From an uncultured Clostridia bacterium (GTDB lineage: Bacteria; Bacillota; Clostridia; UBA1381), in NCBI GenBank assembly GCA_934486495.1, contig CAKSPW010000001.1, forward strand, positions 27,052-91,051: a stretch of 64,000 nt of DNA, in the 5' to 3' direction. Made by a program: the position numbers and the translations under genes. The notes under the pieces are model-generated. The model worked only from the letters and a program-made list of their open reading frames with translations, was not told where the DNA came from and ran no database searches. This document shows positions 1-9,115 of the stretch, one piece after another. The number at the start of each line of letters is the position of its first letter. Position 1 is the stretch's first letter.

Positions 1-638
1 TCTGCTTTTCTGTCCGGAGTAGGAATGTAGCTGTCAACAGCGTCCATAAGCTTGTGGATGCACTCGTACTCGGGAGCATTCGGATCTGTTGATGTGCTTT
101 CGAGAACCTGGAGAGCTGAACCAACAACGATAGGAGTATCGTCACCGGGGAACTCATACTCATTAAGAAGGTCTCTGATTTCCATTTCAACGAGCTCGAG
201 AAGTTCGGGGTCGTCAACCTGGTCAGCCTTGTTAAGGAATACTACGATATAAGGTACGCCAACCTGACGTGAAAGAAGAATGTGCTCTCTTGTCTGCGGC
301 ATCGGACCGTCAGCTGCAGAAACAACGAGGATAGCACCGTCCATCTGAGCAGCACCTGTGATCATGTTCTTTACATAGTCAGCATGTCCCGGGCAGTCAA
401 CGTGAGCATAGTGACGGTTATCTGTCTCATACTCAACGTGAGCTGTTGAAATTGTGATACCTCTTTCTCTCTCTTCCGGAGCTTTATCGATCATGTCGTA
501 AGCTTCGAACTGAGCCTGGCCGTTAAGAGCCAATACCTTTGTGATAGCAGCTGTAAGTGTTGTTTTACCATGGTCAACGTGTCCGATTGTACCAATGTTG
601 ACATGGGGCTTGTTTCTTTCAAATTTAGCTTTTGCCAT
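1..638 (-). CDS. tuf: Elongation factor Tu, N-terminal part (cut by window edge)
   Basis: EF-Tu brings aminoacyl-tRNA to the ribosomal A site as a GTP complex. The 212 visible codons cover the GTPase domain: it begins [20 protein letters not shown] and contains GHVDHGKT (P-loop), DCPGHADY (switch II), NKAD and a SAL-type G5 loop. The start is set by AAGGAGG eight bases upstream of the ATG. It is the last gene of the rpsL-rpsG-fusA-tuf operon order seen in most bacteria. A 121-base gap with a large hairpin and a possible promoter separates it from fusA, so it may also be transcribed on its own. The C-terminal half lies outside the window. Confidence 0.97.
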   Translation of the reverse strand, partial: MAKAKFERNKPHVNIGTIGHVDHGKTTLTAAITKVLALNGQAQFEAYDMIDKAPEERERGITISTAHVEYETDNRHYAHVDCPGHADYVKNMITGAAQMDGAILVVSAADGPMPQTREHILLSRQVGVPYIVVFLNKADQVDDPELLELVEMEIRDLLNEYEFPGDDTPIVVGSALQVLESTSTDPNAPEYECIHKLMDAVDSYIPTPDRKA

Positions 639-683
639 TATGAAAGTCCTCCTTAAAATTAAATTTTATTCTTTATACTATTG

Positions 684-731
684 TACAACATTTCGGGCAA
701 AAAATCAAGTCTTTTTTGCCCAAAAGTTGTA
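684..731 (-). terminator. Long hairpin between fusA and tuf
   Basis: Read on the minus strand, TACAAC and GTTGTA form the outer arms and GGGCAAAAAA pairs with TTTTTTGCCC inside, giving a nested stem of about 16 pairs. It could attenuate readthrough from fusA. Its 3' side also contains TTGCCC, which with TATAAA 17 bases downstream forms a plausible tuf promoter, so hairpin and promoter overlap. Confidence 0.5.
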
Positions 732-759
732 TTTTTTTAAATTATGCGAAAGAATGGCA

Positions 760-2868
760 TTAACCCTTTGTTCTTTCTGCAACAATTTTTTCCTGAATTG
801 ACTTCGGAACCTCTGAATAATGTGAGGGTTCCATTGAATACTGACCACGGCCCTGTGTTATTGAACGGAGCTGTGTAGCGTATCCGAACATTTCAGAAAG
901 CGGTACCATAGCAGTAATCTGCTGAGCACCTGTTCTTGCCTCCATCTTCTGGATAAGACCACGGCGTGAGTTAAGGTCACCCATAACGTCACCCATGTAT
1001 TCATCAGGCATAATAACGTTAACGAGCATGATAGGCTCCTTGATAACAGGGTCAGCCTTCTTCATACCCTCTTTAAATGCCATTGAAGCGGCAATCTTAA
1101 ATGCCATTTCAGAAGAGTCGACTTCATGATATGAACCGTCATAGAGAGTAACTTTAACGTCAACAACGTTATAGCCTGCAAGTACACCGCTTTGCATAGC
1201 GCCTTGTACACCGGCATCAACCGCAGGAATATATTCCTTCGGGATAGCACCGCCGACAATTGCGTTTACAAATTCGTAGCCCTTGCCCTCTTCCAAAGGT
1301 TCAAGCTTAAGGAATACATGACCGTATTGACCTTTACCACCTGACTGACGGGCATATTTATTTTCAATATTGACAGTTTTTCTGATTGCCTCTCTGTAAG
1401 AAACCTGAGGTTCGCCGACATCAGCCTCAACCTTAAACTCACGGAGAAGTCTGTCAACGATGATTTCCAAGTGAAGCTCACCCATACCGGCAATAATCGT
1501 TTGACCTGTTTCTTCGTCTGTATAAGTCTTGAATGTCGGATCTTCTTCAGCAAGCTTCTGAAGAGCAACAGCCATTTTTTCCTGTCCTGCCTTTGTTTTA
1601 GGCTCAATAGCAACGCGGATAACCGGTTCGGGGAAATCCATTGACTCGAGAATAATCGGGTGCTTTTCATCGCAGAGAGTTTCACCTGTTGTTGTGTTCT
1701 TAAGACCAACAGCAGCTGCTATATCTCCCGAGTAGCATACGTCGATATCCTTTCTGTCGTTAGCGTGCATTTGGAGAAGACGACCCATTCTTTCTTTGTG
1801 TCCCTTGCAGGAGTTAAGAACGTATGAACCGGCTTCAACCTTACCGGAGTAAACTCTGAAGAAGCAAATCTTACCAACAAACGGGTCGGTTGCAATCTTA
1901 AATGCAAGTGCGGCAAACGGAGCATCGTCTGAAGAAGGTCTTGTTTCCTCCTCGTCAGTGTCCGGATTAACGCCCTTGATGTCAGGAACGTCAATCGGTG
2001 CCGGCATATATTCAATAACAGCGTCCAAAAGCATCTGAACACCCTTATTTCTGTATGAAGTACCGCAAAGCATAGGAACGATTTCGTTAGCTATTGTAGC
2101 TTTTCTGAGAGCCTTTTTAAGCTCCTCTACCGAAATAGAATCGGGATCCTCAAAGAATTTCTCCATGAGCTCCTCATCCGTTTCGCAGATAGCTTCAATC
2201 ATCTTAGCTCTGTATTCCTCTGCCTTATCCTTCATATCATCAGGGATTTCCTCAATTCTGATGTCTTTTCCGAGATCATCGTAATAAACCTCAGCCTTCA
2301 TCGTCATAAGGTCGATAATTCCCTTAAAGGTTTCCTCAGCTCCGATAGGAAGCTGAATGGGAACACCGTTTGCATGAAGTCTTTCATGAACCATGTCCAC
2401 AACTCTGTAAAAATCTGCGCCCATGATATCCATTTTATTAACGTATATCATACGCGGAACCATATAGTCGTTAGCCTGTCTCCAAACAGTTTCCGACTGA
2501 GGTTCAACTCCGCCTTTTGCGCAAAGAACGGTTACAGAGCCGTCAAGAACTCTGAGCGAACGCTGAACCTCAACCGTGAAGTCAACGTGTCCCGGAGTAT
2601 CGATAATATTTATTCTGTGCTTAATGCCCTTATAAGGACCTGCCTGCGGCTGCCAGAAACAAGTTGTTGCAGCGGAGGTAATTGTAATACCACGCTCCTG
2701 CTCCTGAGCCATCCAGTCCATTGTTGCAGCACCTTCATGGGTTTCACCGATTTTGTGGTTAATACCCGTGTAGAACAATATTCTTTCGGTAGTAGTGGTT
2801 TTACCGGCGTCGATATGAGCCATTATACCGATATTTCTTGTATTCTCGAGCGAATAAGCTCTTGCCAT
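760..2868 (-). CDS. fusA: Elongation factor G
   Basis: This GTPase drives ribosomal translocation and, with ribosome recycling factor, subunit splitting. The 702 residues match the normal full length of EF-G. The N-terminus [20 protein letters not shown] runs straight into the P-loop AHIDAGKT, followed by DTPGHVDF and NKMD, then domain II, and a domain IV/V region with GQYGHV and the C-terminal [17 protein letters not shown]. The ATG is preceded by AAAGGAGG. It lies between rpsG and tuf in the classical str operon, all on the minus strand. The several long overlapping ORFs in this stretch are frame shadows. Confidence 0.98.
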   Translation of the reverse strand: MARAYSLENTRNIGIMAHIDAGKTTTTERILFYTGINHKIGETHEGAATMDWMAQEQERGITITSAATTCFWQPQAGPYKGIKHRINIIDTPGHVDFTVEVQRSLRVLDGSVTVLCAKGGVEPQSETVWRQANDYMVPRMIYVNKMDIMGADFYRVVDMVHERLHANGVPIQLPIGAEETFKGIIDLMTMKAEVYYDDLGKDIRIEEIPDDMKDKAEEYRAKMIEAICETDEELMEKFFEDPDSISVEELKKALRKATIANEIVPMLCGTSYRNKGVQMLLDAVIEYMPAPIDVPDIKGVNPDTDEEETRPSSDDAPFAALAFKIATDPFVGKICFFRVYSGKVEAGSYVLNSCKGHKERMGRLLQMHANDRKDIDVCYSGDIAAAVGLKNTTTGETLCDEKHPIILESMDFPEPVIRVAIEPKTKAGQEKMAVALQKLAEEDPTFKTYTDEETGQTIIAGMGELHLEIIVDRLLREFKVEADVGEPQVSYREAIRKTVNIENKYARQSGGKGQYGHVFLKLEPLEEGKGYEFVNAIVGGAIPKEYIPAVDAGVQGAMQSGVLAGYNVVDVKVTLYDGSYHEVDSSEMAFKIAASMAFKEGMKKADPVIKEPIMLVNVIMPDEYMGDVMGDLNSRRGLIQKMEARTGAQQITAMVPLSEMFGYATQLRSITQGRGQYSMEPSHYSEVPKSIQEKIVAERTKG

Positions 2869-2934
2869 AGTTGGTTCCTCCTTTCAAAAAGAGTAATATA
2901 TAATGTAGTCTTTGTAAGAACCTTAAACAATCGA

Positions 2935-3405
2935 CTACCAGCGATAGTGTGCAAACGCTCTGTTTGCCTCAGCCATCTTATGCGTATCCTCACGCTTCTT
3001 GCAAGCTCCGCCCGTTCCGTTAAGAGCGTCGCAGATTTCGTTTGCAAGTCTTTCCTTCATAGTCTTTTCGTTTCTTTCACGTGAATAACGTGTAAGCCAA
3101 CGAAGACCGAGTGTTTGTCTTCTTTCAGGTCTTACTTCCATAGGAACCTGATAAGTAGCACCGCCGACACGTCTTGCTTTAACTTCAAGAACCGGCATTA
3201 TATTGTCAAGAGCCTCATTGAAAGCTTCAAGAGCTTCCTTGCCTGTTTTTTCGGCAACTATATTGAATGCATCGTAAACAATCTTTTGAGCTACACCCTT
3301 TTTACCGTCAAGCATAATGTTGTTTATAAGCTTTGTTACAACAACGCTGTTATAGATAGGATCGGGCAGAACCTCTCTTTTCGCAATGTAACCTTTTCTT
3401 GGCAC
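2935..3405 (-). CDS. rpsG: 30S ribosomal protein S7
   Basis: S7 nucleates assembly of the 30S head and contacts the E-site tRNA. I place the start at a GTG (residues [19 protein letters not shown] follow). An in-frame ATG six codons upstream overlaps AAGGAGGG, which is the ribosome binding site for the GTG seven bases later. The resulting 156 residues equal the family norm, whereas the ATG start would add a non-homologous MKEGST. The C-terminus ends AHYRW, as in other S7 proteins. It sits between rpsL and fusA. Confidence 0.95.
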   Translation of the reverse strand: MPRKGYIAKREVLPDPIYNSVVVTKLINNIMLDGKKGVAQKIVYDAFNIVAEKTGKEALEAFNEALDNIMPVLEVKARRVGGATYQVPMEVRPERRQTLGLRWLTRYSRERNEKTMKERLANEICDALNGTGGACKKREDTHKMAEANRAFAHYRW

Positions 3406-3547
3406 AGTACTTCCCTCCTTCATAAATATTAATGAATATCACAGGTACTCAAGGCCGCCTTGCGACCCCGTTTCGTGCTTAGCGAATGTATAAACAGTAT
3501 AATCCGATATGCACATTTGTGATACTGCCGCTAAAATTCAAGCGACA

Positions 3548-3970
3548 TTATTTCTTAGCTGCCTTCGGCTTCTTAGCACCGTATTTAGATCTTGACTGCA
3601 AGCGGTTTGCAACGCCCTGAGTATCGAGAGTACCACGGATAATGTGATATCTTGTACCCGGAAGGTCACGTACCCTTCCGCCTCTGATAAGAACAACGCT
3701 GTGCTCCTGAAGATTATGTCCGATACCCGGAATGTAGGCTGTTACCTCAATACCGTTGGTGAGACGAACTCTGGCAATTTTACGAAGAGCTGAGTTAGGC
3801 TTCTTCGGTGTTGCCGTTCTTACAGCAGTGCAAACGCCTCTTTTCTGCGGCGAGCTCTTGTCAGTTACCTTCTTCTGCAAAGAGTTAAGACTCTTCTGAA
3901 GCGCAGGAGCGGTTGACTTCTTTACCGATGTCTGTCTGCCTTTTCTTACTAATTGGTTAAATGTAGGCAT
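3548..3970 (-). CDS. rpsL: 30S ribosomal protein S12
   Basis: S12 sits at the decoding centre and is the classic site of streptomycin-resistance mutations. The 140 residues include the conserved KPNSALRK and the [20 protein letters not shown] stretch. The lysine corresponding to K43 (TPKKPNS) and the one near residue 100 are wild-type-like. Relative to E. coli the protein has an extra segment near residues 25-42 ([17 protein letters not shown]), which is normal for Bacillota. The ATG follows AGGAGG. It is separated from rpsG by about 140 bases in which I see no clear promoter. Confidence 0.97.
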   Translation of the reverse strand: MPTFNQLVRKGRQTSVKKSTAPALQKSLNSLQKKVTDKSSPQKRGVCTAVRTATPKKPNSALRKIARVRLTNGIEVTAYIPGIGHNLQEHSVVLIRGGRVRDLPGTRYHIIRGTLDTQGVANRLQSRSKYGAKKPKAAKK

Positions 3971-4067
3971 ACCGTATTACACCTCCTATTCTTGATTATT
4001 CGGTTGGCTTTTGCCGCCCGTTTTATTATATATTATTACACATAAAATATGTGGAATAACCTAAAAA

Positions 4068-4310
4068 TTAACCGCAAACGCACGCGCATGACGCTTTAAC
4101 GTCAATTCCGCATTCGTTGCCGAGCTTTATCATCGTTTCAACATAAATCGGAGAAATTCCGGAAGCGGTGCAAAGTTCCTTAACGGTATTCTTAAGCTCG
4201 TCATCGCAATCGCTTGCGAGAAAAACCTTTACGGCTTGCTTGTCCGCAAGAGCCTTTTTAACTTGTTTTAATCCAACTACAAGACACAATCGGTCCGAAT
4301 CAGAAATCAT
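4068..4310 (-). CDS. L7Ae/eL8-family K-turn-binding protein (YbxF-like)
   Basis: This 80-residue protein belongs to the L7Ae/L30e family, which binds kink-turn RNA. In Bacillus the homologue (YbxF/RplGB) is encoded just upstream of rpsL, exactly the position here. Visible features are the start MISDSDRLCLVVGLKQVKKA and the family core VKVFLASDCDDELKNTV. The C-terminus is cysteine-rich (SCACVCG), which differs from the Bacillus protein and may reflect metal or redox sensitivity, or simply drift. It probably heads the str operon, since the region upstream (4311-4513) contains no other gene. Confidence 0.85.
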   Translation of the reverse strand: MISDSDRLCLVVGLKQVKKALADKQAVKVFLASDCDDELKNTVKELCTASGISPIYVETMIKLGNECGIDVKASCACVCG

Positions 4311-4648
4311 AACGAGTATACCTCCAATAAATCACATTCGGGTGAGAATCACATATACACCCACTATTAAACGATAACCTATTTAATTATATCCCAAATG
4401 GAGTGTTATGTCAAGGATATTTTGTTCTTTTTCAACGTTTTTACCATGTTTTCGGTATGTTTGATGAACAAATACGGCGAATGTGACAATGGCATGAGCA
4501 CATTATACAAAAAGGGGATATTAAAAAACTCCGCAGCGCAAGAAAAGAAACAAAAACACACATTGCAGGTATTACATAGTTCGCTTTAGTTTAAGCGGAA
4601 AATCAAAAAAACTTGATTTTTTATAGAATTCTTTCTTTTCTTGCTATC

Positions 4649-4745
4649 AGCAAACTCCGCCTCTTGGTGTATACACATTCGCCTTCGGGTATCCCAAAAC
4701 TAAAGTTTTTGGCTCAGTTTGTTGATTCCAAAGCTTTTTTCTATC
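4649..4745. mobile_element. 97-base insertion inside repeat copy A, flanked by CTATC
   Basis: The segment is absent from the other copy of the repeat. It is bordered by the 5-base direct repeat CTATC (4644-4648 and 4741-4745). Its outer part has imperfect inverted arms (CAAACTCCGCC near 4651 and GGCTCAGTTTG near 4711; 9 of 11 bases pair). Inside are two small hairpins, one around GGTGTATACACATTCGCC and one around CCAAAACTAAAGTTTTTGG. This looks like a tiny non-autonomous insertion with a target duplication. It has no coding capacity. Confidence 0.5.
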
Positions 4746-4764
4746 CCCCTTGAAAAAAAGTTAA

Positions 4765-4800
4765 GGCTGTTTAAAAAGTCGATTGACTTTTTAAACAGCC
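4765..4800 (-). terminator. Palindromic hairpin downstream of pckA (GTCRATTGAC family, copy A)
   Basis: Sixteen-base arms beginning GGCTGTTTAAAAAGTC pair perfectly around a GATT loop, immediately after the pckA stop on the minus strand. The T-tract that follows on the minus strand is interrupted (TTAACTTTTTTT), so termination is plausible but not certain. The same core recurs at 39741, 42403 and 56996. Confidence 0.6.
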
Positions 4801-4816
4801 CATTTTAAGTCGTTAA

Positions 4817-6592
4817 TTATTTGTTAAGACCTGCTTCGAGTTTTTCAAGCTGCTGCTTCATTTCAGCAGGAAGTCTGTCGCCGAACTGTGCGAAATATTC
4901 CTTGATGTTTGCAACATCCTCGAGCCATACCTCAGAGTCAACGCTCAAGAGACTCTTAAGTGTATCGCTGTCAAGGTCAAGGTCTGTAACGTCGATGTCC
5001 TCAGGCTTCGGCAAGTAACCGATCGGGCTTTCAACAGCGTCAACCTTACCGGCACAACGGTCGAGAATCCAAAGAAGAACACGCATATTGTCACCGAATC
5101 CCGGCCAGATGAAGTTACCCTCATCATCCTGTCTGAACCAGTTAACGTGGAAGATTTTCGGAGCTTTGTCGCCGAGCTTCTTGCCCATTTCAAGCCAGTG
5201 ACCCCAGTAATCTGCCATGTTGTAGCCAACAAACGGCTTCATAGCCATAGGATCGCGTCTTACAACACCTACAGCGCCTGTTGCTGCTGCTGTTGTTTCT
5301 GATGCCATTGTAGCACCTACGAAAGTACCGTGTGTCCAATCTCTTGACTGATATACGAGCGGAGCGCATTTAGCTCTTCTTCCGCCGAATACGATAGCTT
5401 CAACCGGAACGCCTGCGGGGTTTTCAAATTCCTTTGAAATGCAGGGGCAGTTAATAGCCGGAGCAGTAAATCTTGAGTTGGGATGAGCAAGCTTGTTCCC
5501 GGCAGCTGTGTATTCCTTGCCGTTAACCTTTGCGCCCTTCCACTCTGTTGCATCCTCAGGCGGATTCTTATCAAGACCTTCCCACCATACTGTGTTGTCA
5601 GCGTTGTTAAGAGCAACGTTTGTGAAGATTGTATTTTTCTTTGTAGCTGCAAGAGCATTGAAGTTTGTCTTTTCGCTTGTACCCGGTGCAACGCCGAAGA
5701 AGCCTGCCTCGGGGTTGATAGCATAGAGTCTGCCGTCGGGGCCTATTCTGAGCCATGAAATATCATCGCCCACAGTCCATACCTTATATCCCTTTTCCTT
5801 AAGATACTTGGGAGGGATAAGCATAGCGAGGTTTGTCTTACCGCAAGCTGACGGGAATGCGGCACAGATATATTTTACTTCGCCCTGCGGATTTTCAAGG
5901 CCGAGGATAAGCATATGCTCAGCCATCCAGCCTTCGTTTTTACCGAGGTATGATGCTATTCTGAGTGCGAAACACTTCTTACCGAGAAGTACGTTTCCGC
6001 CGTAAGCGGAGTTGATTGACCAAATTGTTGAATCCTGCGGGAATTGAACAATATAACGGTCATCGGGGTTAACATCTTTTTTAGCATGGAGACATTTAAC
6101 GAATTCGCTGCTGTCGCCGAGCTGATCTATAACAGCTTTTCCGACTCTTGTCATGATAAGCATATTAAGTACAACGTAAATACTGTCTGAAAGCTCTATG
6201 CCGATTTTAGAAAACGGTGAGCCGATGGGACCCATTGAATAAGGGATAACATACATTGTTCTGCCCTTCATGGAGCCTTTGTAAAGAGCCTTGAGCTTTG
6301 CATACATTTCGGCCGGATCCATCCAATTGTTAATCGGGCCTGCCTCTTCCTTTGTGGGTGTGCAGATAAATGTTCTGTCTTCAACTCTTGCAACGTCGTT
6401 TTCTGCAGTTCTGTGATAATAGCATCCGGGAAGCTTTTCCTGGTTGAGCTTTATCATTTCGCCTGTGGCAACTGCCTCTGCGCGAAGCGCATCTCTCTGT
6501 TCATCGCTGCCGTCGATCCAGACAATCTTGTCAGGAGTACACATAGCAGCCATTTCATCAATCCATGAAAGAACTGTCTTATTTGTAGTCAT
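4817..6592 (-). CDS. pckA: Phosphoenolpyruvate carboxykinase, GTP-dependent type
   Basis: It interconverts oxaloacetate and phosphoenolpyruvate with GTP/GDP. In anaerobes it often runs in the carboxylating direction. I choose the inner ATG (MTTNKTVLSWIDEM) because AGGAGG lies ten bases before it, giving 591 residues. The earlier in-frame ATG would add ten residues encoded across that ribosome binding site. Family signatures seen are GPIGSPFSKIGIELSDS, the kinase-1a loop FPSACGKTNLAML at about 246-258, WTVGDDISWLRIGPDGRLYA, and FGGRRAK. The length and these motifs place it with the GTP class and not the ATP class of Bacillus. It is transcribed alone. Confidence 0.96.
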   Translation of the reverse strand: MTTNKTVLSWIDEMAAMCTPDKIVWIDGSDEQRDALRAEAVATGEMIKLNQEKLPGCYYHRTAENDVARVEDRTFICTPTKEEAGPINNWMDPAEMYAKLKALYKGSMKGRTMYVIPYSMGPIGSPFSKIGIELSDSIYVVLNMLIMTRVGKAVIDQLGDSSEFVKCLHAKKDVNPDDRYIVQFPQDSTIWSINSAYGGNVLLGKKCFALRIASYLGKNEGWMAEHMLILGLENPQGEVKYICAAFPSACGKTNLAMLIPPKYLKEKGYKVWTVGDDISWLRIGPDGRLYAINPEAGFFGVAPGTSEKTNFNALAATKKNTIFTNVALNNADNTVWWEGLDKNPPEDATEWKGAKVNGKEYTAAGNKLAHPNSRFTAPAINCPCISKEFENPAGVPVEAIVFGGRRAKCAPLVYQSRDWTHGTFVGATMASETTAAATGAVGVVRRDPMAMKPFVGYNMADYWGHWLEMGKKLGDKAPKIFHVNWFRQDDEGNFIWPGFGDNMRVLLWILDRCAGKVDAVESPIGYLPKPEDIDVTDLDLDSDTLKSLLSVDSEVWLEDVANIKEYFAQFGDRLPAEMKQQLEKLEAGLNK

Positions 6593-6823
6593 AGTCTTAG
6601 TACCTCCTATATGTAATGACATATGAATTAGTTATAAAAATAACAATATCATTGTACTCTTATTATACCATGACAAGCGAATTTTTAAAAGCATTTTTAT
6701 TAAAAAAAATAATTTTTATGTATTAGTATATATTTGCATTAAAAAAACAAACGCATTATAATAGTTTTGCACAATAAATGTAAACTGAGGTCGACTAAAA
6801 TATGAACAGTTTATTATGATGCG

Positions 6824-6849
6824 AAAAACCGCAGGAAAAATTCCTGCGG
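6824..6849 (-). terminator. Intrinsic terminator of the SLH/YcdB gene
   Basis: CCGCAGGAA and TTCCTGCGG form a nine-pair stem with a three-base loop, followed on the minus strand by TTTTT. It lies 27 bases past the stop codon at 6876. The rest of 6593-6823 shows no gene. Confidence 0.85.
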
Positions 6850-6875
6850 CTTTTCATGGATATTAAGGATAGAAG

Positions 6876-8960
6876 TTAATAAGCTGTTGATAATGCTTTG
6901 TAAATAAGCGATGCGGCTTCCGCGCGCGTAATGCTGTCCTGAGGACGAACACTGCTGCCGTTTCCGGTAACTATGCCGAAACCGCGAAGAATTGAAACAG
7001 CACCAATTCTGTTCGGAGAGATATACTCGCTGTCTTCAAAGCCTGCCTTGAATATATCGTTCATTGAAGCGATTTTTCCAAAGCCCATGTATGCTGTCAT
7101 AATTGCGAACGCATCCTCTCTTTTAACTGCCGCGTCGGGATTTTTTTCGCTTTCCGAAATATAGCCGTTTCTGATTGCGGCTTTGTAAAGGTCGTCAATG
7201 TCGTCAATTCTGTAGCTCATTGCTGCTTGTAAAAGTCTGAGCAAGTCCTTTTGAGCAATTGCACTGTCGGGATTAAAGCTGCTGCTGTCAAAGCCTATGC
7301 CGGCTTCCGAAAGCGCCTTTATTGCTCCCTCTGCCCAGTGACCGGATATATCGCCGTATTCGTATGATGTGTCACTAAAGCGGGAGTCGTCTTCGGGTTT
7401 TCCTGTAAGTGCGTCAATCTCAAATGCGTAATCCTTGCTTGGTGCATAGCAGAGTCTGAACATTTTGTCCTCGTTTGATTTTACATAAAGCTGTCTTATC
7501 GGTGCGTATTCAAACATTGCCTTTGCAGCTTCTTCGGCGCTTATTGCTCCGGACGGGTCGGGGAAGGTTGACGTGTCTTTAGTTCTGCGCAGTGAAAATG
7601 AGTCAATATAGCCGTTCATGTTGTAAGAAACATAAATTGTGTCCTGTGTATATTTTATTCCGTTTACAAGACGAACGTATGATCTTGAATAGTCATAGCT
7701 TTTGGTTTCGCTTTCGAGCACATATTCGGAAAGCTCCTGCTTATAGTTTTCATTAAGGAATTTGTCAACTGCCTTTGAGGCGGCGTCATATTCCTTATCG
7801 GTGTGGTCGTTTTTAAGAGTCCTATCATGAGAATACTCGTTGTAATTAAAGCCTACCAGCTTTCCTGTTTCAGCGTCTGCCGAAAGTGAGATATAAGCGT
7901 CCTCCTCCGAGTAATGCATACGCATGAAATATCCGTTTTCTGTTTTTATAAGAGTTTTGTAAAATTTGTCGGCTGACGGCAGGTTCTTGAATGCGCCTGT
8001 TTTAGCTGCGTTTTTGAGAATTTCTTCTGCGCTGTAAAGCCCCGATATTTTATCAAGCTCCGAAATCTCCTGCTCCGTAAGCATATTGGCTCCGGATGCT
8101 GACTCCTTTGCTGATGCTTTGTCTGAAGCGCCGCCTTTTTCAAGATAAGGAATTATATCTGCGTTTCCCGCCGGTGTTACAATTTCGCCGTTTTCGCAGA
8201 GAATATATCCCATATCATTGTTTTTAAATCTGTAGATAAGCTTCGGTGTTACTTTTTTGTCAAAAGAGGATATTTTATAATAAGTGTCCCAATCGGGTGT
8301 GTAAACAAGCTCGATAGGGAACTTATCAAGATATGCTTTCTGCGGGTCCTCGAGAACCTTATCATAGTTTTCGATAAATTCCGTATCATACTGCCAGTTG
8401 ATATACGCATCCGTTACAACAAATCTGTTTCCGTCATATTTGACATTTGCAAATGCCGTATCTTCCGGAACTGCAATCCCGTCCTTTTCGCGCTCCCAGT
8501 TAAATGAGCAGGAAGCGTATCTTACAACGCTTTTGTCGGCGTTTGTTGCCTTTAGGGTGTTATTCGGAAATTCAAAAAGCTCAGGTACAAGCTTTTTCAT
8601 AAATTCCTCTGCATACTTAAAATATTCTTCTCTTGTCTTTTCTGAAATCTTTCCGCTATTTCCATAGTCATACATTCCGTCCTTATCATAGCCGTAATTG
8701 GTTATGCGTCCGTAATTATCACACTGTACATTCATGCTCTCGGTCTGATCCTTATTTGTCCAGGAGAAAATATATTGACTGTTTCCGTCAGCCATTTTCG
8801 TTGTTCCGCTCTTAAATTCGGTAAGCTCCTCGGGAACATCAACTCTGTCTTTTACTTTAATGAGTGCATTTTGCATTTCGGTTGTGTCCGTTGCGGCAAA
8901 TGCCGGAAGTGCTGAAAGCATCATTGCAGTCGCTAAGAGAGCCGATAGTAGTTTTTTCAT
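6876..8960 (-). CDS. Secreted S-layer homology protein with YcdB/YcdC-like repeats
   Basis: This is an exported, wall-associated protein of 694 residues. Translation most likely starts at MKKLLSALLATAMM, since GAAAGGA precedes that ATG and the six upstream codons would spoil the signal peptide. The signal peptide ends around AFA at residues 20-22. The middle holds two related segments of about 200 residues (beginning near TEFKSGTTKM and near the TEQEISELDKISG region) resembling the YcdB/YcdC repeat family with PepSY-like folds. About 150 C-terminal residues form SLH domains (ISGHWAEGAIKALSEAGI, RNGYISESEK, DSITRAEAASLIYKAL). SLH domains normally bind pyruvylated secondary wall polymer. The role of the YcdB part is unknown. 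It is a monocistronic unit. Confidence 0.8.
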   Translation of the reverse strand: MKKLLSALLATAMMLSALPAFAATDTTEMQNALIKVKDRVDVPEELTEFKSGTTKMADGNSQYIFSWTNKDQTESMNVQCDNYGRITNYGYDKDGMYDYGNSGKISEKTREEYFKYAEEFMKKLVPELFEFPNNTLKATNADKSVVRYASCSFNWEREKDGIAVPEDTAFANVKYDGNRFVVTDAYINWQYDTEFIENYDKVLEDPQKAYLDKFPIELVYTPDWDTYYKISSFDKKVTPKLIYRFKNNDMGYILCENGEIVTPAGNADIIPYLEKGGASDKASAKESASGANMLTEQEISELDKISGLYSAEEILKNAAKTGAFKNLPSADKFYKTLIKTENGYFMRMHYSEEDAYISLSADAETGKLVGFNYNEYSHDRTLKNDHTDKEYDAASKAVDKFLNENYKQELSEYVLESETKSYDYSRSYVRLVNGIKYTQDTIYVSYNMNGYIDSFSLRRTKDTSTFPDPSGAISAEEAAKAMFEYAPIRQLYVKSNEDKMFRLCYAPSKDYAFEIDALTGKPEDDSRFSDTSYEYGDISGHWAEGAIKALSEAGIGFDSSSFNPDSAIAQKDLLRLLQAAMSYRIDDIDDLYKAAIRNGYISESEKNPDAAVKREDAFAIMTAYMGFGKIASMNDIFKAGFEDSEYISPNRIGAVSILRGFGIVTGNGSSVRPQDSITRAEAASLIYKALSTAY

Positions 8961-9115
8961 AAATATCAATCCTTTCATGTTAATTTTTGGTCTTCATAAT
9001 GTATACTTTTCAGACGACAAAAAGGTTGCATGGTAAAAAAATATTTTTTTATATACAGCGATATACACAAAAACAGCGCTTATAATTGTGTGATTTGCAT
9101 AATTTGGTATGCGAT

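Larger units (their letters stand above)
4514..4800. repeat. Dispersed repeat, copy A (about 190 bp plus a 97-bp insertion)
   Basis: This fills most of the 505-base gap between the L7Ae-like gene and pckA. It is homologous, in opposite orientation, to 42403-42594. The shared segment starts GGGGAT, runs through AAGAAAAGAAACAAAAA, GCAGGTATTACA and ATTCTTTCTTTTCTTGCTATC, and ends in a 36-base palindrome. Copy A is longer because 97 bases (4649-4745) interrupt it. A short ORF across it (4398-4589) does not align as coding with copy C because of indels, so I treat the element as non-coding. Confidence 0.8.

Noticed and set aside
2374..3084. Long plus-strand frame opposite fusA and rpsG
   Set aside because: The minus-strand genes are unmistakable; the product is rich in Ser, Arg and Cys with no family signature, as expected of an antisense shadow.
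4398..4589. 63-codon frame on the plus strand
   Set aside because: It lies across repeat copy A and is frameshifted relative to copy C, so it is not conserved as coding. It has no ribosome binding site.
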